A stretch of 33,448 nt of DNA, from positions 1-33,448 of the forward strand of contig NZ_QJHK01000033.1 in assembly GCF_003202435.1 (NCBI RefSeq), written 5' to 3'. Under the pieces are notes generated by a model. That model was not told where the DNA came from and did not search any database. It saw only the letters and a program-made list of their open reading frames with translations. Shown in pieces: positions 7,191 to 15,623 of this stretch. Source of the stretch: Flavobacterium cheongpyeongense (GTDB lineage Bacteria; Bacteroidota; Bacteroidia; Flavobacteriales; Flavobacteriaceae). Every line of letters begins with the position of its first letter. Positions within the stretch are counted from its first letter, which is position 1. Position numbers and translations under genes: made by a program.

Positions 7191-7592
7191 TTAAATACTT
7201 TCCGTTATAATTTTGATCGCTAAAGATGGAATTTGTTTTAAACTTTCAACTCCAAAAGTTTTCAATGGAGTTTTAATTTTATTCCAAATTTTGTTTGTTG
7301 TAATGATTTCGTAAGTCTGATATCCAGAATTTGTAATTCTAATTTTTTTGACACTGCACACTATTCGACCATTTCCTAAAAAAGAAAAACCAAGGTTTTC
7401 TTTATCTTCGATACATTCAATTAATTTTTGTTCCGATAATAATTTTAGATAATGCCAAACTTCTTTCGTTTCAATATCATTATTAATATTATAATTTAAT
7501 TTTGAGAAAATTTCTACTGTGTTTAAAAAAGGATTTTCGTCTTCAATAAAAATTTTTAGAAATAATTTTATTTTATCATAATCTAAAATCAT
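7191..7592 (-). CDS. DUF2513-like winged-helix protein (tentative)
   Basis: A 133-residue protein. A helical first half (IKLFLKIFIEDEN...VWHYLKLLSEQKLIECIED) precedes a beta hairpin and KIRITNSGYQTYEIITTNKIWNKIK. That ending resembles the 'LTxxGhxFLdaI...WxkvK' ending of DUF2513 proteins often found in mobile elements. The layout suggests a small winged-helix fold. It is the promoter-proximal gene of the pair with the BRCT protein (3-bp gap), so the two are probably cotranslated. Family assignment is from memory of the pattern. Confidence 0.6.
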   Translation of the reverse strand: MILDYDKIKLFLKIFIEDENPFLNTVEIFSKLNYNINNDIETKEVWHYLKLLSEQKLIECIEDKENLGFSFLGNGRIVCSVKKIRITNSGYQTYEIITTNKIWNKIKTPLKTFGVESLKQIPSLAIKIITESI

Positions 7593-7637
7593 AAGAATTT
7601 ATTTAAGTTGATTTCTGCGTTTTTTCGGGTCACTTAC

Positions 7638-7769
7638 CGCTAACGGTTTGCAGCTTGGCGAAGTGGCGGACTTTGTAGCACTTACTTTCATTATAGCACT
7701 AATGTTCATTTGAAAACCAAATGTTCAATTTAGTACTGAACCCGCCATTTTGCCAAACTGCTGTTATGT
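7638..7769 (-). repeat. attC-like site 8
   Basis: Outer heptamers CGCTAAC and GTTATGT. Arms GCAGCTTGGCGAAGTGGCGG and CCGCCATTTTGCCAAACTGC (family C, close to site 3). Confidence 0.85.
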
Positions 7770-7779
7770 GCAGGCATTT

Positions 7780-9093
7780 TTATTTTTTTGTTTGGAACTC
7801 AATTAAATAAGGTTTCAAAGGAATTCCATTTTGAGTTCTAAAATTATTGGTAATCAGTATTTGATATTTTTTGTTAGGCTCTAAATTTACCGCAATAGTC
7901 CAAGTTTTATTATCACTTGACCAAAATCTCTTTGTTACATCATTTTTTGGAAAAGCACTTTGTCCTAATTCTCCAAAATCAACTCCAGTATTATGCCCAT
8001 TTAATGGTTCTGAAAATTCAATGGTTATTTCTTTGATATTGGGACTAACTTTTTGGCTTTTGTTTTTAAATTGTGTTATTCCAACAACCCTTGGACGTTT
8101 CTTTTCAAAGTCTTGGTATAGTTCGTTGAGTGGCTTAGAGAAAAAATTAGATTTTGCCACAAAGTCTTCTATCTCAGCCTCGTTAGTATACTCCAATTCT
8201 AGCATTTTTTTGATAGCTAAAGATTTGTCTTCTGCTTGATTATAATAATTCTCACACATTTGATAGCCGATATAATAACCTAAATCTCTGACTCCAAATT
8301 CATTTTGAGAGTCACTCCAAAGCCAATTATTCTGGTTGTTGATATAGAACATTTCTTCCTCAAATTTTGCCCTTACTTTTTCGTGATTGTTCTTCCCAAA
8401 TTCAATTGCAGGTGCAGCCGAAGGAACATTCATTGCTTTTACAGAAATGTATTCGGCAACACCCTCTCTTATCACATAAGAAAGTAAATTGTGTACCATA
8501 GGTTTTTGTTGAGTATGAACATACTCGTGAATATTTAGTAAAACCAGAGAATTAATTGGATTACTGTCAAAAAATTTTCGCCTCCCAATTCTGAAATTAT
8601 CGGGTAAAAGTTCATCAGAAACGGTATTTTTATCTGTCATCGCCAACTCAGCGCCAATCAAAACAAGACTATCTAAAGTAGTTCCGTTACTTCTCATTGC
8701 TCCTATAGTAAAGTATATTTTAGCTGGTTTTAGTGCTGGATATAGTTGTCGCAATTTCTCAATTCCATAGTTAAATTCTTCTCCAAACTCATTTGCTCTT
8801 AAAGTGTTTTTTCTGATAGAGTTCCAAAAGTTAGGGTAATTATTAATAACGTCTATATAGTCCTTTGCAGTATAATTTCTTACTTGTCTCATAGCAATTA
8901 AGCCATCTGTTGCTTTAGAAAAATATAAATCTTCAAGTAGATTATACTGTTTAACAGAATCTTTGGTCTGAATAATTTTGTCGTATGCAACCCAAAAATT
9001 ATCAACATCTGTCCATACTACGTTCTGTCCTTTTATTTGCAATGAACAACCAATAAGTATGGTAATGCAAATTGATTTTAATTTAAATGTCAT
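7780..9093 (-). CDS. Exported HEXXH zinc-peptidase-like protein with C-terminal Ig-like domain
   Basis: I place the start at 9093 (437 residues), where MTFKLKSICITILIGC begins a signal sequence; an in-frame ATG at 9129 overlaps the cassette-end inverted repeat and is unlikely. Residues 189-193 are HEYVH, with REGVAEY (about 209-215) supplying a likely downstream glutamate ligand, as in gluzincin or DUF2268-type peptidases. The last ~95 residues (VSPNIKEITIEFSEPLNG to the end) resemble an SbsA/Big_5 Ig-like domain. Cys16 in LIGC could act as a lipobox. It probably acts in the periplasm or at the cell surface. Sole gene of its cassette; ends GTTATGTGCAGGCA / TGCTTGCACATAAC. Confidence 0.78.
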   Translation of the reverse strand: MTFKLKSICITILIGCSLQIKGQNVVWTDVDNFWVAYDKIIQTKDSVKQYNLLEDLYFSKATDGLIAMRQVRNYTAKDYIDVINNYPNFWNSIRKNTLRANEFGEEFNYGIEKLRQLYPALKPAKIYFTIGAMRSNGTTLDSLVLIGAELAMTDKNTVSDELLPDNFRIGRRKFFDSNPINSLVLLNIHEYVHTQQKPMVHNLLSYVIREGVAEYISVKAMNVPSAAPAIEFGKNNHEKVRAKFEEEMFYINNQNNWLWSDSQNEFGVRDLGYYIGYQMCENYYNQAEDKSLAIKKMLELEYTNEAEIEDFVAKSNFFSKPLNELYQDFEKKRPRVVGITQFKNKSQKVSPNIKEITIEFSEPLNGHNTGVDFGELGQSAFPKNDVTKRFWSSDNKTWTIAVNLEPNKKYQILITNNFRTQNGIPLKPYLIEFQTKK

Positions 9094-9127
9094 ATTGTTT
9101 GTTTTTGTGATTTTGTGGTATGCTTGC

Positions 9128-9253
9128 ACATAACGTTCTCGCGCCTCTAGCTGTTTGCAACTTATGAAACTGAGTATTTTCGGTTAAACGAAAATAGGAA
9201 TTAAAAACGATAATTCCACTAAAGATGCAAATAGCTAGAGGCGTGTGTTATGG
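9128..9253 (-). repeat. attC-like site 9 (family B)
   Basis: Outer heptamers ACATAAC and GTTATGG; CCTCTAGCT/AGCTAGAGG stem and the two inner hairpins of family B. Confidence 0.85.
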
Positions 9254-9574
9254 TGTGTAGCGACACGTCTGTTAAGCACGCACTATTTTCCATTCCAATT
9301 ATCGATTTCAATTTCGGCAATCTTTTCCACCTTCCGATTTTCCGTTCCAAATAGTTTCCGTCTTTGAATTCCAAACTTTAGTTAAATCTCAAAAAAAATG
9401 CGACAAAAAAAATCCGCTTTCGGTTGTCCGATAAGCGGTTCACGTTTGTTAGTCCGCAACAATTCGGCACCAATTTCGGTTTCGGTCAGCTTGGTTTTTG
9501 CTTCATTTTGTTTTCCGAACTACAAAACCCGATTAAAATCAGCTGATTCTCGTCGGCGGAGCTATACACCATAA
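9134..9574 (-). mobile_element. Recurrent non-coding cassette, copy 2
   Basis: A 441-bp unit like copy 1, with terminator-like hairpin at 9405-9438. Near its right end AACCCG with an extra A tract replaces the ACACCGG of other copies, which shifts any reading frame. Confidence 0.85.
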
Positions 9575-9700
9575 CGTCCCCGCGCTACAAGCAGGCTGGG
9601 ATTAAACATGCGTATTCTTTCGGTTAAAAACAAATGTATCAAACACAAACTATTTTCAAATTAAGCCAATTGCCCAGCTTGCTTGTAGCGTGTGTTATGC
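9569..9700 (-). repeat. attC-like site 10
   Basis: Outer heptamers CCATAAC and GTTATGC. Arms GCTACAAGCAGGCTGGG and CCCAGCTTGCTTGTAGC (family A2). Confidence 0.85.
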
Positions 9701-9708
9701 GTTCGTAA

Positions 9709-10221
9709 CTATTCATCGTTTGTATTTTCATCTTTTCGAACAATACTAAATATCAATGCGGTAATCATTAATAATGTTAATAGAAAGAATTCTTTCCAAA
9801 CCGACTTCTCACAAATATTATAATCACTTAGTTTTAATAATTCAGAGTTATTTTCTCGAAAAACAAAAGAAAATGCTTCTTTTTCATTTATTATTTTTTC
9901 ATATAGAGTTGATTCCTTATTTGTTAGAAATGATATTGAATCTCTAAATTTCATATTCTCAAATTGACTCAAGTTTAAGTTTTGCAAACCACAAGATTTT
10001 ATCGTAAAATTAGTTGGTGTACCCACAATTTTAAAATCTAGCGAAGGAACATTGTCTGCTGTAGATTCGTAATAAATAGGCAATTCAGCTAGTTCCGCTT
10101 TAATTTCAATTAAGTCTTTACTTTCAATTATGTTGGGTTTAGCAAAAATGAAATATGTATATCCCAAATAGAATAATACCATAAATATCCACGAAAAAGT
10201 TGCTTTATTATTTTTTTTCAT
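9709..10221 (-). CDS. Two-pass membrane protein, unknown function
   Basis: A 170-residue protein. Hydrophobic segments at about 8-27 and 145-161 flank an extracytoplasmic-looking domain of about 115 residues. That domain has two cysteines (SCGLQNLNL and YNICEK), which could form a disulphide. No known motif is visible. Sole gene of its cassette; start 38 bp from the boundary; ends GTTATGCGT / ACGCATAAC. Confidence 0.72.
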   Translation of the reverse strand: MKKNNKATFSWIFMVLFYLGYTYFIFAKPNIIESKDLIEIKAELAELPIYYESTADNVPSLDFKIVGTPTNFTIKSCGLQNLNLSQFENMKFRDSISFLTNKESTLYEKIINEKEAFSFVFRENNSELLKLSDYNICEKSVWKEFFLLTLLMITALIFSIVRKDENTNDE

Positions 10222-10252
10222 TCGTTTTTTACACGATTTTTGTCATTATGAC

Positions 10253-10384
10253 GCATAACGTTCCGGCACTACAGCGGGTTTGGGGTTAAATTAAGACCAT
10301 TTTTCGGATTTGCCAAATATTACAAATACAAAACCATTTTCCCATTAAGCCAGGTGCCCAAATCCGTTGTAGTGGCTGTTATGC
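10253..10384 (-). repeat. attC-like site 11
   Basis: Outer heptamers GCATAAC and GTTATGC. Arms GGCACTACAGCGGGTTTGGG and CCAAATCCGTTGTAGTGGC (family A3). Confidence 0.85.
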
Positions 10385-10421
10385 GTTCGGTTCTTTTTTT
10401 AAGTTTCGTTCAGTTTTGTTC

Positions 10422-10862
10422 TCAATTTTCAGAATTCTCAATTTCTTGTTTCGGCAGTTCAGAAAATTCGGATTGTTGTTTTGTATTTACTATAATAACT
10501 TTTGTTGTTTTTATTGTGTAAAAAAGAACAACTGTTCCAACTATTAAATTTACAGATATTAATAGATAGTATTCTAACCAATTTATGTCAATTCCATAAT
10601 TGAAATTTTTCACTAATCCTTGAGCTAATTGAATTACTGAAAATAAAAGTAAAAAGAGAGTTGTCCAAATTATGATTCCAATTCTTGCGTATTTATGTTT
10701 AGTAAAAATAAAGGCCAACAATAAAAATTGTACTATCATTGGCAAAATACCAACCGATTGATTATAATAAAAAGTTGTAAAAATTGTTTTGAGTAGCAAT
10801 CCTCCAACTATTAAAATGATTATCCAATAGAAATTTTTATTCTTAAATTCTGTTTCTTTCAT
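10422..10862 (-). CDS. Four-pass membrane protein, unknown function
   Basis: A 146-residue protein with four hydrophobic segments at about 11-31, 37-54, 60-80 and 95-116 and a short hydrophilic tail rich in Glu and Gln. The layout resembles small DUF2569-type membrane proteins of Bacteroidota, but I cannot assign a family. Sole gene of its cassette; start 51 bp from the boundary; ends GTTATGCGTTC / ACTGACGCATAAC. Confidence 0.7.
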   Translation of the reverse strand: MKETEFKNKNFYWIIILIVGGLLLKTIFTTFYYNQSVGILPMIVQFLLLAFIFTKHKYARIGIIIWTTLFLLLFSVIQLAQGLVKNFNYGIDINWLEYYLLISVNLIVGTVVLFYTIKTTKVIIVNTKQQSEFSELPKQEIENSEN

Positions 10863-10906
10863 AATGTTATTTTAAAGTGAATTTTACGTTTCACAGGTGA
10901 ACTGAC

Positions 10907-11033
10907 GCATAACGTTTCGCGCGCCTCTAGCTGTTTGCAACTTATGAAACAGAGTATTTTCGGCTAAACGAAAATAGGAATTAAAAACGATAATTCCACT
11001 AAATTTGCAAATAGCTAGAGGCGTGTGTTATGG
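10907..11033 (-). repeat. attC-like site 12 (family B)
   Basis: Outer heptamers GCATAAC and GTTATGG; family B stem and inner hairpins. The outer left arm begins GTTTCGCGCG rather than GTTCTCGCG. Confidence 0.85.
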
Positions 11034-11354
11034 TGTGTAGCGACACGTCTGTTAAGCACGCACTATTTTCCATTCCAATTATCGATTTCAATTTCGGCAA
11101 GTTTTTCCGCCTTCCGATTTTCCGTTCCAAATAGTTTCCGTCTTTGAATTCCAAACTTTAGTTAAATCTCAAAAAAAATGCGAAAAAAAAAATCCGCTTT
11201 CGTTTGTCCGATAAGCGGTTCACGCTTGTTTGTCCGCAACAATTCGGCATCAATTTCGGTTTCGGTCAGCTTGGTTTTTGCTTCATTTTGTTTTCCGAAC
11301 TACAACACCCGATTAAAATCAGCTGATTCTCGTCGGCGGAGCTATACACCATAA
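10913..11354 (-). mobile_element. Recurrent non-coding cassette, copy 3 (doublet with copy 4)
   Basis: A 442-bp unit, hairpin at 11183-11218 with a longer A run than the others. It abuts copy 4 head to tail without any gene between. Confidence 0.85.
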
Positions 11355-11474
11355 CGTTCTCGCGCCTCTAGCTGTTTGCAACTTATGAAACTGAGTATTT
11401 TCGGTTAAACGAAAATAGGAATTAAAAACGATAATTTCACTAAATTTGCAAATAGCTAGAGGCGTGTGTTATGG
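11349..11474 (-). repeat. attC-like site 13 (family B)
   Basis: Outer heptamers CCATAAC and GTTATGG; lies between copies 3 and 4, so its two outer heptamers are fully complementary here. Confidence 0.85.
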
Positions 11475-11795
11475 TGTGTAGCGACACGTCTGTTAAGCAC
11501 GCACTATTTTCCATTTCAATTATCGATTTCAATTTCGGCAAGTTTTTCCGCCTTCCAATTTTCCGTTTCAAATAGTTTCCGTCTTTGAATTCCAAACTTT
11601 AGTTAAATCTCAAAAAAAAATGCGACAAAAAAAATCCGCTTTCGGTTGTCCGATAAGCGGTTCACGTTTGTTAGTCCGCAACAATTCGGCACCAATTTCG
11701 GTTTTGGTCAGCTTTGTTTTTGCTTCATTTTGTTTTCCGAACTAAACACCGGATTAAAATCAGCTGATTCTCGTCGGCGGAGCTATACACCATAA
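11355..11795 (-). mobile_element. Recurrent non-coding cassette, copy 4
   Basis: A 441-bp unit, hairpin at 11627-11660. It differs from copy 3 at many positions (for example TTCAATTA for TCCAATTA, and CTAAACACCGG for CTACAACACCCG), so the doublet is not a very recent tandem duplication. Confidence 0.85.
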
Positions 11796-11921
11796 CGTTC
11801 CCGCGCTACAAGCAGGCTGGGATTAAAGATGCGTATTCTTTCGGTTATGTAAGATATTAACTGAAACAAAACCATCATTCTAAAAGCACATTGCCCAAAT
11901 TGCTTGTAGCGTGTGTTACCT
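11790..11921 (-). repeat. attC-like site 14 (mosaic arms)
   Basis: Outer heptamers CCATAAC and GTTACCT. The left arm GCTACAAGCAGGCTGGG is family A2, but the right arm CCCAAATTGCTTGTAGC is family A1. Confidence 0.8.
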
Positions 11922-11934
11922 GCTGCTGCTTATG

Positions 11935-12600
11935 TTAAGTTTCTTTTTCGTTTCTTCTTTTCTTCAATATTAGAACCACTTTAATAACTAACAATAATAT
12001 TAAAAATACCCATAAAATAGGATAAATTAAAATTATAAAATCATAATGGTTTTGGCCAATAATATTGAAATTTGTTACTTTTTCTAAATAGATTTCTTTT
12101 GTAATTGGTTTTTTTCCGACCTCTTTAATGAAATATTGTAACTTAAATTCTTCTGAATTTTTATCATTTAATGGAAACCAGTTTGATATTTCAATTCTTT
12201 GATTTGCGCATAGTTCGGTTATTTTATTCGGTAAATAACTTTCTGCTTTTAAGTTTCCAATTGTATCAAATTCAATATTTTCAATATCAACAACTCTCGT
12301 TTTGGAATTCTTTAATTCGTTTTTAAGTGAATTAGAAATCGATTTCATTTTTATTGAAAGACTATCAATTTCAATACAACCTTTGGAAATTATAAATTCA
12401 GTACTATTTGAAATTATTGAGTTACTATTTATCGAATTTTCAATTTCAATTTTTATGTTTTTACTCAAAGAAATACTTTTTTCTGTTTTTCCTTTTTGTA
12501 TTATGTAGGTTTTCCATTTTCCTCTTGAAACTGCCAAATAAGATATTCCTAAAATCGTTAAAATAGCAAGTAGAAGTATTTTGTCTTTAATGATTTTCAT
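11935..12600 (-). CDS. Two-pass membrane protein, unknown function
   Basis: A 221-residue protein: a hydrophobic segment at about 8-24, a long hydrophilic domain rich in Ser, Asn, Glu and Lys, and a second membrane segment at about 188-213 followed by KKRRNEKET. The central domain may lie outside the cytoplasm. No motif is recognised. Sole gene of its cassette; ends GTTACCTGCTGCTGC / GCAGTAGCAGGTAAC form a long inverted repeat. Confidence 0.7.
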   Translation of the reverse strand: MKIIKDKILLLAILTILGISYLAVSRGKWKTYIIQKGKTEKSISLSKNIKIEIENSINSNSIISNSTEFIISKGCIEIDSLSIKMKSISNSLKNELKNSKTRVVDIENIEFDTIGNLKAESYLPNKITELCANQRIEISNWFPLNDKNSEEFKLQYFIKEVGKKPITKEIYLEKVTNFNIIGQNHYDFIILIYPILWVFLILLLVIKVVLILKKRRNEKET

Positions 12601-12636
12601 CGTTCTTATTTAATGTCAATTTTCTTTTGCAGTAGC

Positions 12637-12769
12637 AGGTAACGTTTCGCGCGCAGAACTCGTTGCGGCTTGGCAACCGAGATTTCTCCACTAGCACAAA
12701 ACGAAAATAGTAAAAAAGAACGAACAACTTACCGAAAACTTAGCAATGAAGTTTTGCGCGCTGTTATAG
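12637..12769 (-). repeat. attC-like site 15 (divergent arms)
   Basis: Outer heptamers AGGTAAC and GTTATAG. Arms GCGCGCAGAACTCGTTGC and GCAATGAAGTTTTGCGCGC; unlike all other sites in sequence but of the same length. Confidence 0.72.
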
Positions 12770-12784
12770 GCTGCCAAAATTTCC

Positions 12785-13198
12785 TCAATCTTCAATATTA
12801 GCAATGTCTTCATAAATGAAGTCAACTTTATTTCCAACACGCTCAATTCTCATTCTCAAGCAATTCAGTTTTGCTCCTCTGTAACCATTAATTTCTTTCC
12901 TCAAACCTTCAATTTTCGACCAATTTTTAACTTCAACTATTGCTTTTGCGCAAACAGAATCATTCTGAACATTGATTTCTATATATTCTTTATCATTTAT
13001 CTTTAAATATTTGTCAAACCAATAATCTAAATTTTCAAAACCAACACTTTGAATTTGCTTGCTTAATTCTAATTTGTATTCACTTGATTCTGGTGAAAAT
13101 TTATCAAAAATTGGATTTGTGTTTTTGCAATTCGGTCTATCACAAGCAATGTATGTAAACAAAATAATTGAGATAAATACTGTCGTTAAAGTTTTCAT
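12785..13198 (-). CDS. Small lipoprotein, unknown function (duplicated cassette)
   Basis: A 137-residue protein. A signal sequence ends TYIAC, giving a lipobox Cys at about residue 19, then DRPNCKNTNPIFDKF. The mature part is about 118 residues, with VCAKAIVEVKNW and NCLRMRIERVGNKVDFIYEDI. No motif is recognised. A second, truncated copy occupies bases 1-90 with an identical start region, so this cassette occurs at least twice in the array. Start 35 bp from the boundary; ends GTTATAGGCTGCC / GGTTGCCTATAAC. Confidence 0.8.
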   Translation of the reverse strand: MKTLTTVFISIILFTYIACDRPNCKNTNPIFDKFSPESSEYKLELSKQIQSVGFENLDYWFDKYLKINDKEYIEINVQNDSVCAKAIVEVKNWSKIEGLRKEINGYRGAKLNCLRMRIERVGNKVDFIYEDIANIED

Positions 13199-13226
13199 GT
13201 CTGATTACGGTTTCTGGTTTGGTTGC

Positions 13227-13359
13227 CTATAACGTTTCGCAGCTACAAGCAGGCTGGGGCAAAAAAACCTAAATTTTCGGTTAATGACAAATTTTTTCTG
13301 ATACAAAACCAGCTTCAAATTTTTCCAAATGCCCAGCTTGATTGTAACTGCTGTTATGC
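13227..13359 (-). repeat. attC-like site 16
   Basis: Outer heptamers CTATAAC and GTTATGC. Arms GCAGCTACAAGCAGGCTGGG and CCCAGCTTGATTGTAACTGC. Confidence 0.82.
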
Positions 13360-13452
13360 CTTCGGTTTTTTATTTATTCCAATATTCACGTTTCAATTTT
13401 CGGTTTCGCTTCTGCACCGTTTAAGTCGGAAGTTATTTTAAAAATAATCATT

Positions 13453-13611
13453 ATGAATGTTTCATGTTTAAGACCTCGAATTATTTGGGCGAACGAAGAA
13501 AAAACAGAAGTTAAATTAGTTTCGGAAGAAGAATATCAAGCTTATTGCGAAAAATTTAATTCTGAAACTAATAATGGAGAAATTTCTGAAACTCCAAAAA
13601 GTACTGGTTGA
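13453..13611 (+). CDS. Possible small plus-strand ORF (52 residues), antisense tail overlap
   Basis: A 52-residue ORF begins MNVSCLRPRIIWANEEKTEV and continues with KLVSEEEYQAYCEKF. Its composition (acidic, ordinary residue mix) looks more like a real protein than the other plus-strand ORFs here. It lies in the otherwise empty 3' part of the cassette, and its last 70 bp overlap the 3' end of the minus-strand gene at 13542-13961. If real, it is the only gene in the window pointing the other way. No promoter or ribosome-binding site is evident, so it may be a remnant of an inserted gene. Confidence 0.4.
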   Translation: MNVSCLRPRIIWANEEKTEVKLVSEEEYQAYCEKFNSETNNGEISETPKSTG

Positions 13612-13961
13612 TCCTTGTACATTTCAGATATGCAGAACATACAGTATTTTCCAAATTTGCTATTCAATCTAAAATCATCATAATTAGATTTATCAAAATT
13701 CAGATTGTCAATATTGAATATTTTTGAGTTCTTTTTGTCTATTAAAGTAATACTAATTGTTTTTTCGGTTAGAATTCTAAAAACAAGACAAATTTCGTCT
13801 CTGGTTAAATTGTTTCTAAGATAATCATACGCTTCAATTCCGTTTCTAGCGTCATCAAAAACAACACAAACCGCTGGTGGCTCATTGTTGTAATCTTCCG
13901 AATTATAAAAAACTAATTTTTTTGATTTTTGGAATGACTTTTCAAATTCTGTTTCTGTCAT
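13542..13961 (-). CDS. Hypothetical cytoplasmic protein
   Basis: A 139-residue protein starting MTETEFEKSFQKSKKLVFYN; no signal peptide or membrane segment. A segment VCVVFDDARNGIEAYDYLRNNL, followed by strands (ISITLIDKK) and CMFCISEM, suggests a small alpha/beta fold. No family is recognised. Its 3' end overlaps the plus-strand ORF at 13453-13611. Start 37 bp from the boundary; cassette ends GTTATGCCT / AGGCATAAC. Confidence 0.7.
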   Translation of the reverse strand: MTETEFEKSFQKSKKLVFYNSEDYNNEPPAVCVVFDDARNGIEAYDYLRNNLTRDEICLVFRILTEKTISITLIDKKNSKIFNIDNLNFDKSNYDDFRLNSKFGKYCMFCISEMYKDQPVLFGVSEISPLLVSELNFSQ

Positions 13962-13991
13962 ATTTTCTGTGTTTCGGTTTTCTAAACTGAG

Positions 13992-14124
13992 GCATAACGT
14001 CTTGGCACTACAGCGGGTTTGGGGTTAAATTAAGCCTTGTTTTCGGATTTGCCAAATCATCACAAATACAAAACCAACTTTCCATTAAGCCAATTCCCCA
14101 AATCCGTTGTAGTGGCTGTTGTGA
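13992..14124 (-). repeat. attC-like site 17
   Basis: Outer heptamers GCATAAC and GTTGTGA; arms GGCACTACAGCGGGTTTGGG and CCAAATCCGTTGTAGTGGC (family A3). Confidence 0.85.
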
Positions 14125-14151
14125 GCAGTTGAGATTATTACGCCTTTTTTA

Positions 14152-14547
14152 TTATTTTACGTTGAAAGTAAATTTCATTTCCGTTTTGACATGATATCCG
14201 TCCTGTTCACCAGGTAACCATTTTGGTGATTTCATTACAGCTCGAATAAGTTCTTTCCCTGTTTTATATCCAATATCTTTTCTGAGATCTATATAAGTTA
14301 TATAACCATTAATATCGACAATGAAATTTACAGAAACTGGACCACTGACACCTTTTGCTTCATCTGGTTTTTTATAATTTGCTTCTATAAATTTGTAAAA
14401 ATTTTCCATACCACCCGGAAATTCTGGTTTTACTTGAATCTTTTCATATTCGTAAACTTTTTGCTGAATAGGATTTGATTGCTCAACATTTTGAGACTTC
14501 ACATTTTGTATAAATAAAAAAGTGAAGAATAGTAAATATTTTTTCAT
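14152..14547 (-). CDS. TonB C-terminal-domain secreted protein
   Basis: A 131-residue protein. A signal peptide (MKKYLLFFTFLFIQNVKSQ) is followed by KPEFPGGMENFYKFIEANYKKP, GPVSVNFIVDINGYITYIDLRKDIGYKTGKELIRAVMKSPKWLPGEQDG and a final strand MKFTFNVK. This is the TonB C-terminal fold common in Bacteroidota. It lacks the transmembrane-proline-rich linker of true TonB and the sensor parts of M56 proteins, so it is a free periplasmic domain whose partner is unclear. Sole gene of its cassette; start 33 bp from the boundary. Confidence 0.85.
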   Translation of the reverse strand: MKKYLLFFTFLFIQNVKSQNVEQSNPIQQKVYEYEKIQVKPEFPGGMENFYKFIEANYKKPDEAKGVSGPVSVNFIVDINGYITYIDLRKDIGYKTGKELIRAVMKSPKWLPGEQDGYHVKTEMKFTFNVK

Positions 14548-14573
14548 TTTTAGTTCTGTTTTGCTTCAATTGC

Positions 14574-14706
14574 TCACAACGTCTTGGCACTACAGCGGGT
14601 TTGGGACTAAATTAAGCCCTATTTTCGGATTTGCCAAATCATCCCAAGTACAAAACCATTTTTCCATTAAGCCCAATGCCCAAATCCGTTGTAGTGGCTG
14701 TTATGC
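14574..14706 (-). repeat. attC-like site 18
   Basis: Outer heptamers TCACAAC and GTTATGC; family A3 arms as in site 17. Confidence 0.85.
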
Positions 14707-14895
14707 GGGGGTTGTTGCCGGCTGATATTCCCATTATTAATCGATTTTCAGCCTAATCTTTGCTGACACAAAACCTAATTCTTGCCAAATCTCGGCTAAA
14801 TTTTATTCCCTTTTTTCGTTTCAATTTCATAATCCAAACGATTGTTTATTTTTATTTTCAATGAAACTTCAATGTTTAAATTTCAGTTTTTGCAA

Positions 14896-15324
14896 CTATT
14901 TTATTTGAAAATTCATTACCAGCGAATTGGCTAATAAAATGTAAAAAATTGGTATACCTAGTAGTGAAATCTGAAAGAATAATTCTAAAGAAGTTTGTTT
15001 TTCTGATTCTTCATCTTGCCAAAAGTTATTAAATCGAATTGATAAGATTAAATTACGTTGATTTTTCTTTAAGATATAATTATCAAAATATTTATATAAT
15101 AATAGAAATATTAGAAAAAAAAATGAGCCATAAAAAATATTTTTTGAATAAACTTCTTCATTTTTATCGTAAGACAAAAAAGTTATAATGGGTAATAAAA
15201 TAGATATAAATAGGAATATATTATATGTTTTTCTTTTGCGCAATATTTTATGTGATGGTGGATAAATGGCAACAAGTGTCCATAAACAAACAAAACAAAT
15301 ATTGAATATAATTGAACTAATCAT
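14896..15324 (-). CDS. Small multi-pass membrane protein, unknown function
   Basis: A 142-residue protein with hydrophobic stretches at about 2-20, 34-51, 66-83 and 117-138. It is very AT rich. Two features of its cassette are unusual: about 190 bp without a gene on the 3' side (14707-14895), and a 167-bp leader between the start codon and the boundary, where most cassettes have 20-65 bp. A TATGTTTT at 15366-15359 on the minus strand is one base from the Bacteroidota -7 consensus TAnnTTTG, but no good -33 element precedes it. Cassette ends GTTATGCGGGGGTTG / CAACTCCCGCATAAC. Confidence 0.65.
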   Translation of the reverse strand: MISSIIFNICFVCLWTLVAIYPPSHKILRKRKTYNIFLFISILLPIITFLSYDKNEEVYSKNIFYGSFFFLIFLLLYKYFDNYILKKNQRNLILSIRFNNFWQDEESEKQTSLELFFQISLLGIPIFYILLANSLVMNFQIK

Positions 15325-15484
15325 TTTACCTTGTTTGTTTTTATAAGTAAGTTTCTATAAAACATATTGTTGATTTAATATTTGTTAATTCTAATCTTTA
15401 AAACACTTTTTTTGGAAATCGTTATAAGAAATAATATATAATCAATTTTACCTTAATTTTCGTCTTCGCACTTTTTCAACTCCC

Positions 15485-15616
15485 GCATAACGTCCCCGCG
15501 CTAAAAGCAGTTTGGGACTAAATTAAGCCCATTATTCGGATTTGCCAAATCTTACAAGTACAAAACCAATTTCAAATTAAGCCTAATGCCCAGATTGCTT
15601 GTAGCGTGTGTTACCG
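15485..15616 (-). repeat. attC-like site 19
   Basis: Outer heptamers GCATAAC and GTTACCG; family A1 arms with CGCTAAAAGCAG on the left opposite CTTGTAGCG, a partly mismatched stem. Confidence 0.82.
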
Positions 15617-15623
15617 GTAGCTT

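Noticed and set aside
14522..14725. Plus-strand ORFs crossing attC sites (also near 27330-27515 and 24163-24516)
   Set aside because: They share attC-encoded peptide (FGTKLSPIFGFAKSS), which shows they are readings of the repeat, not genes.
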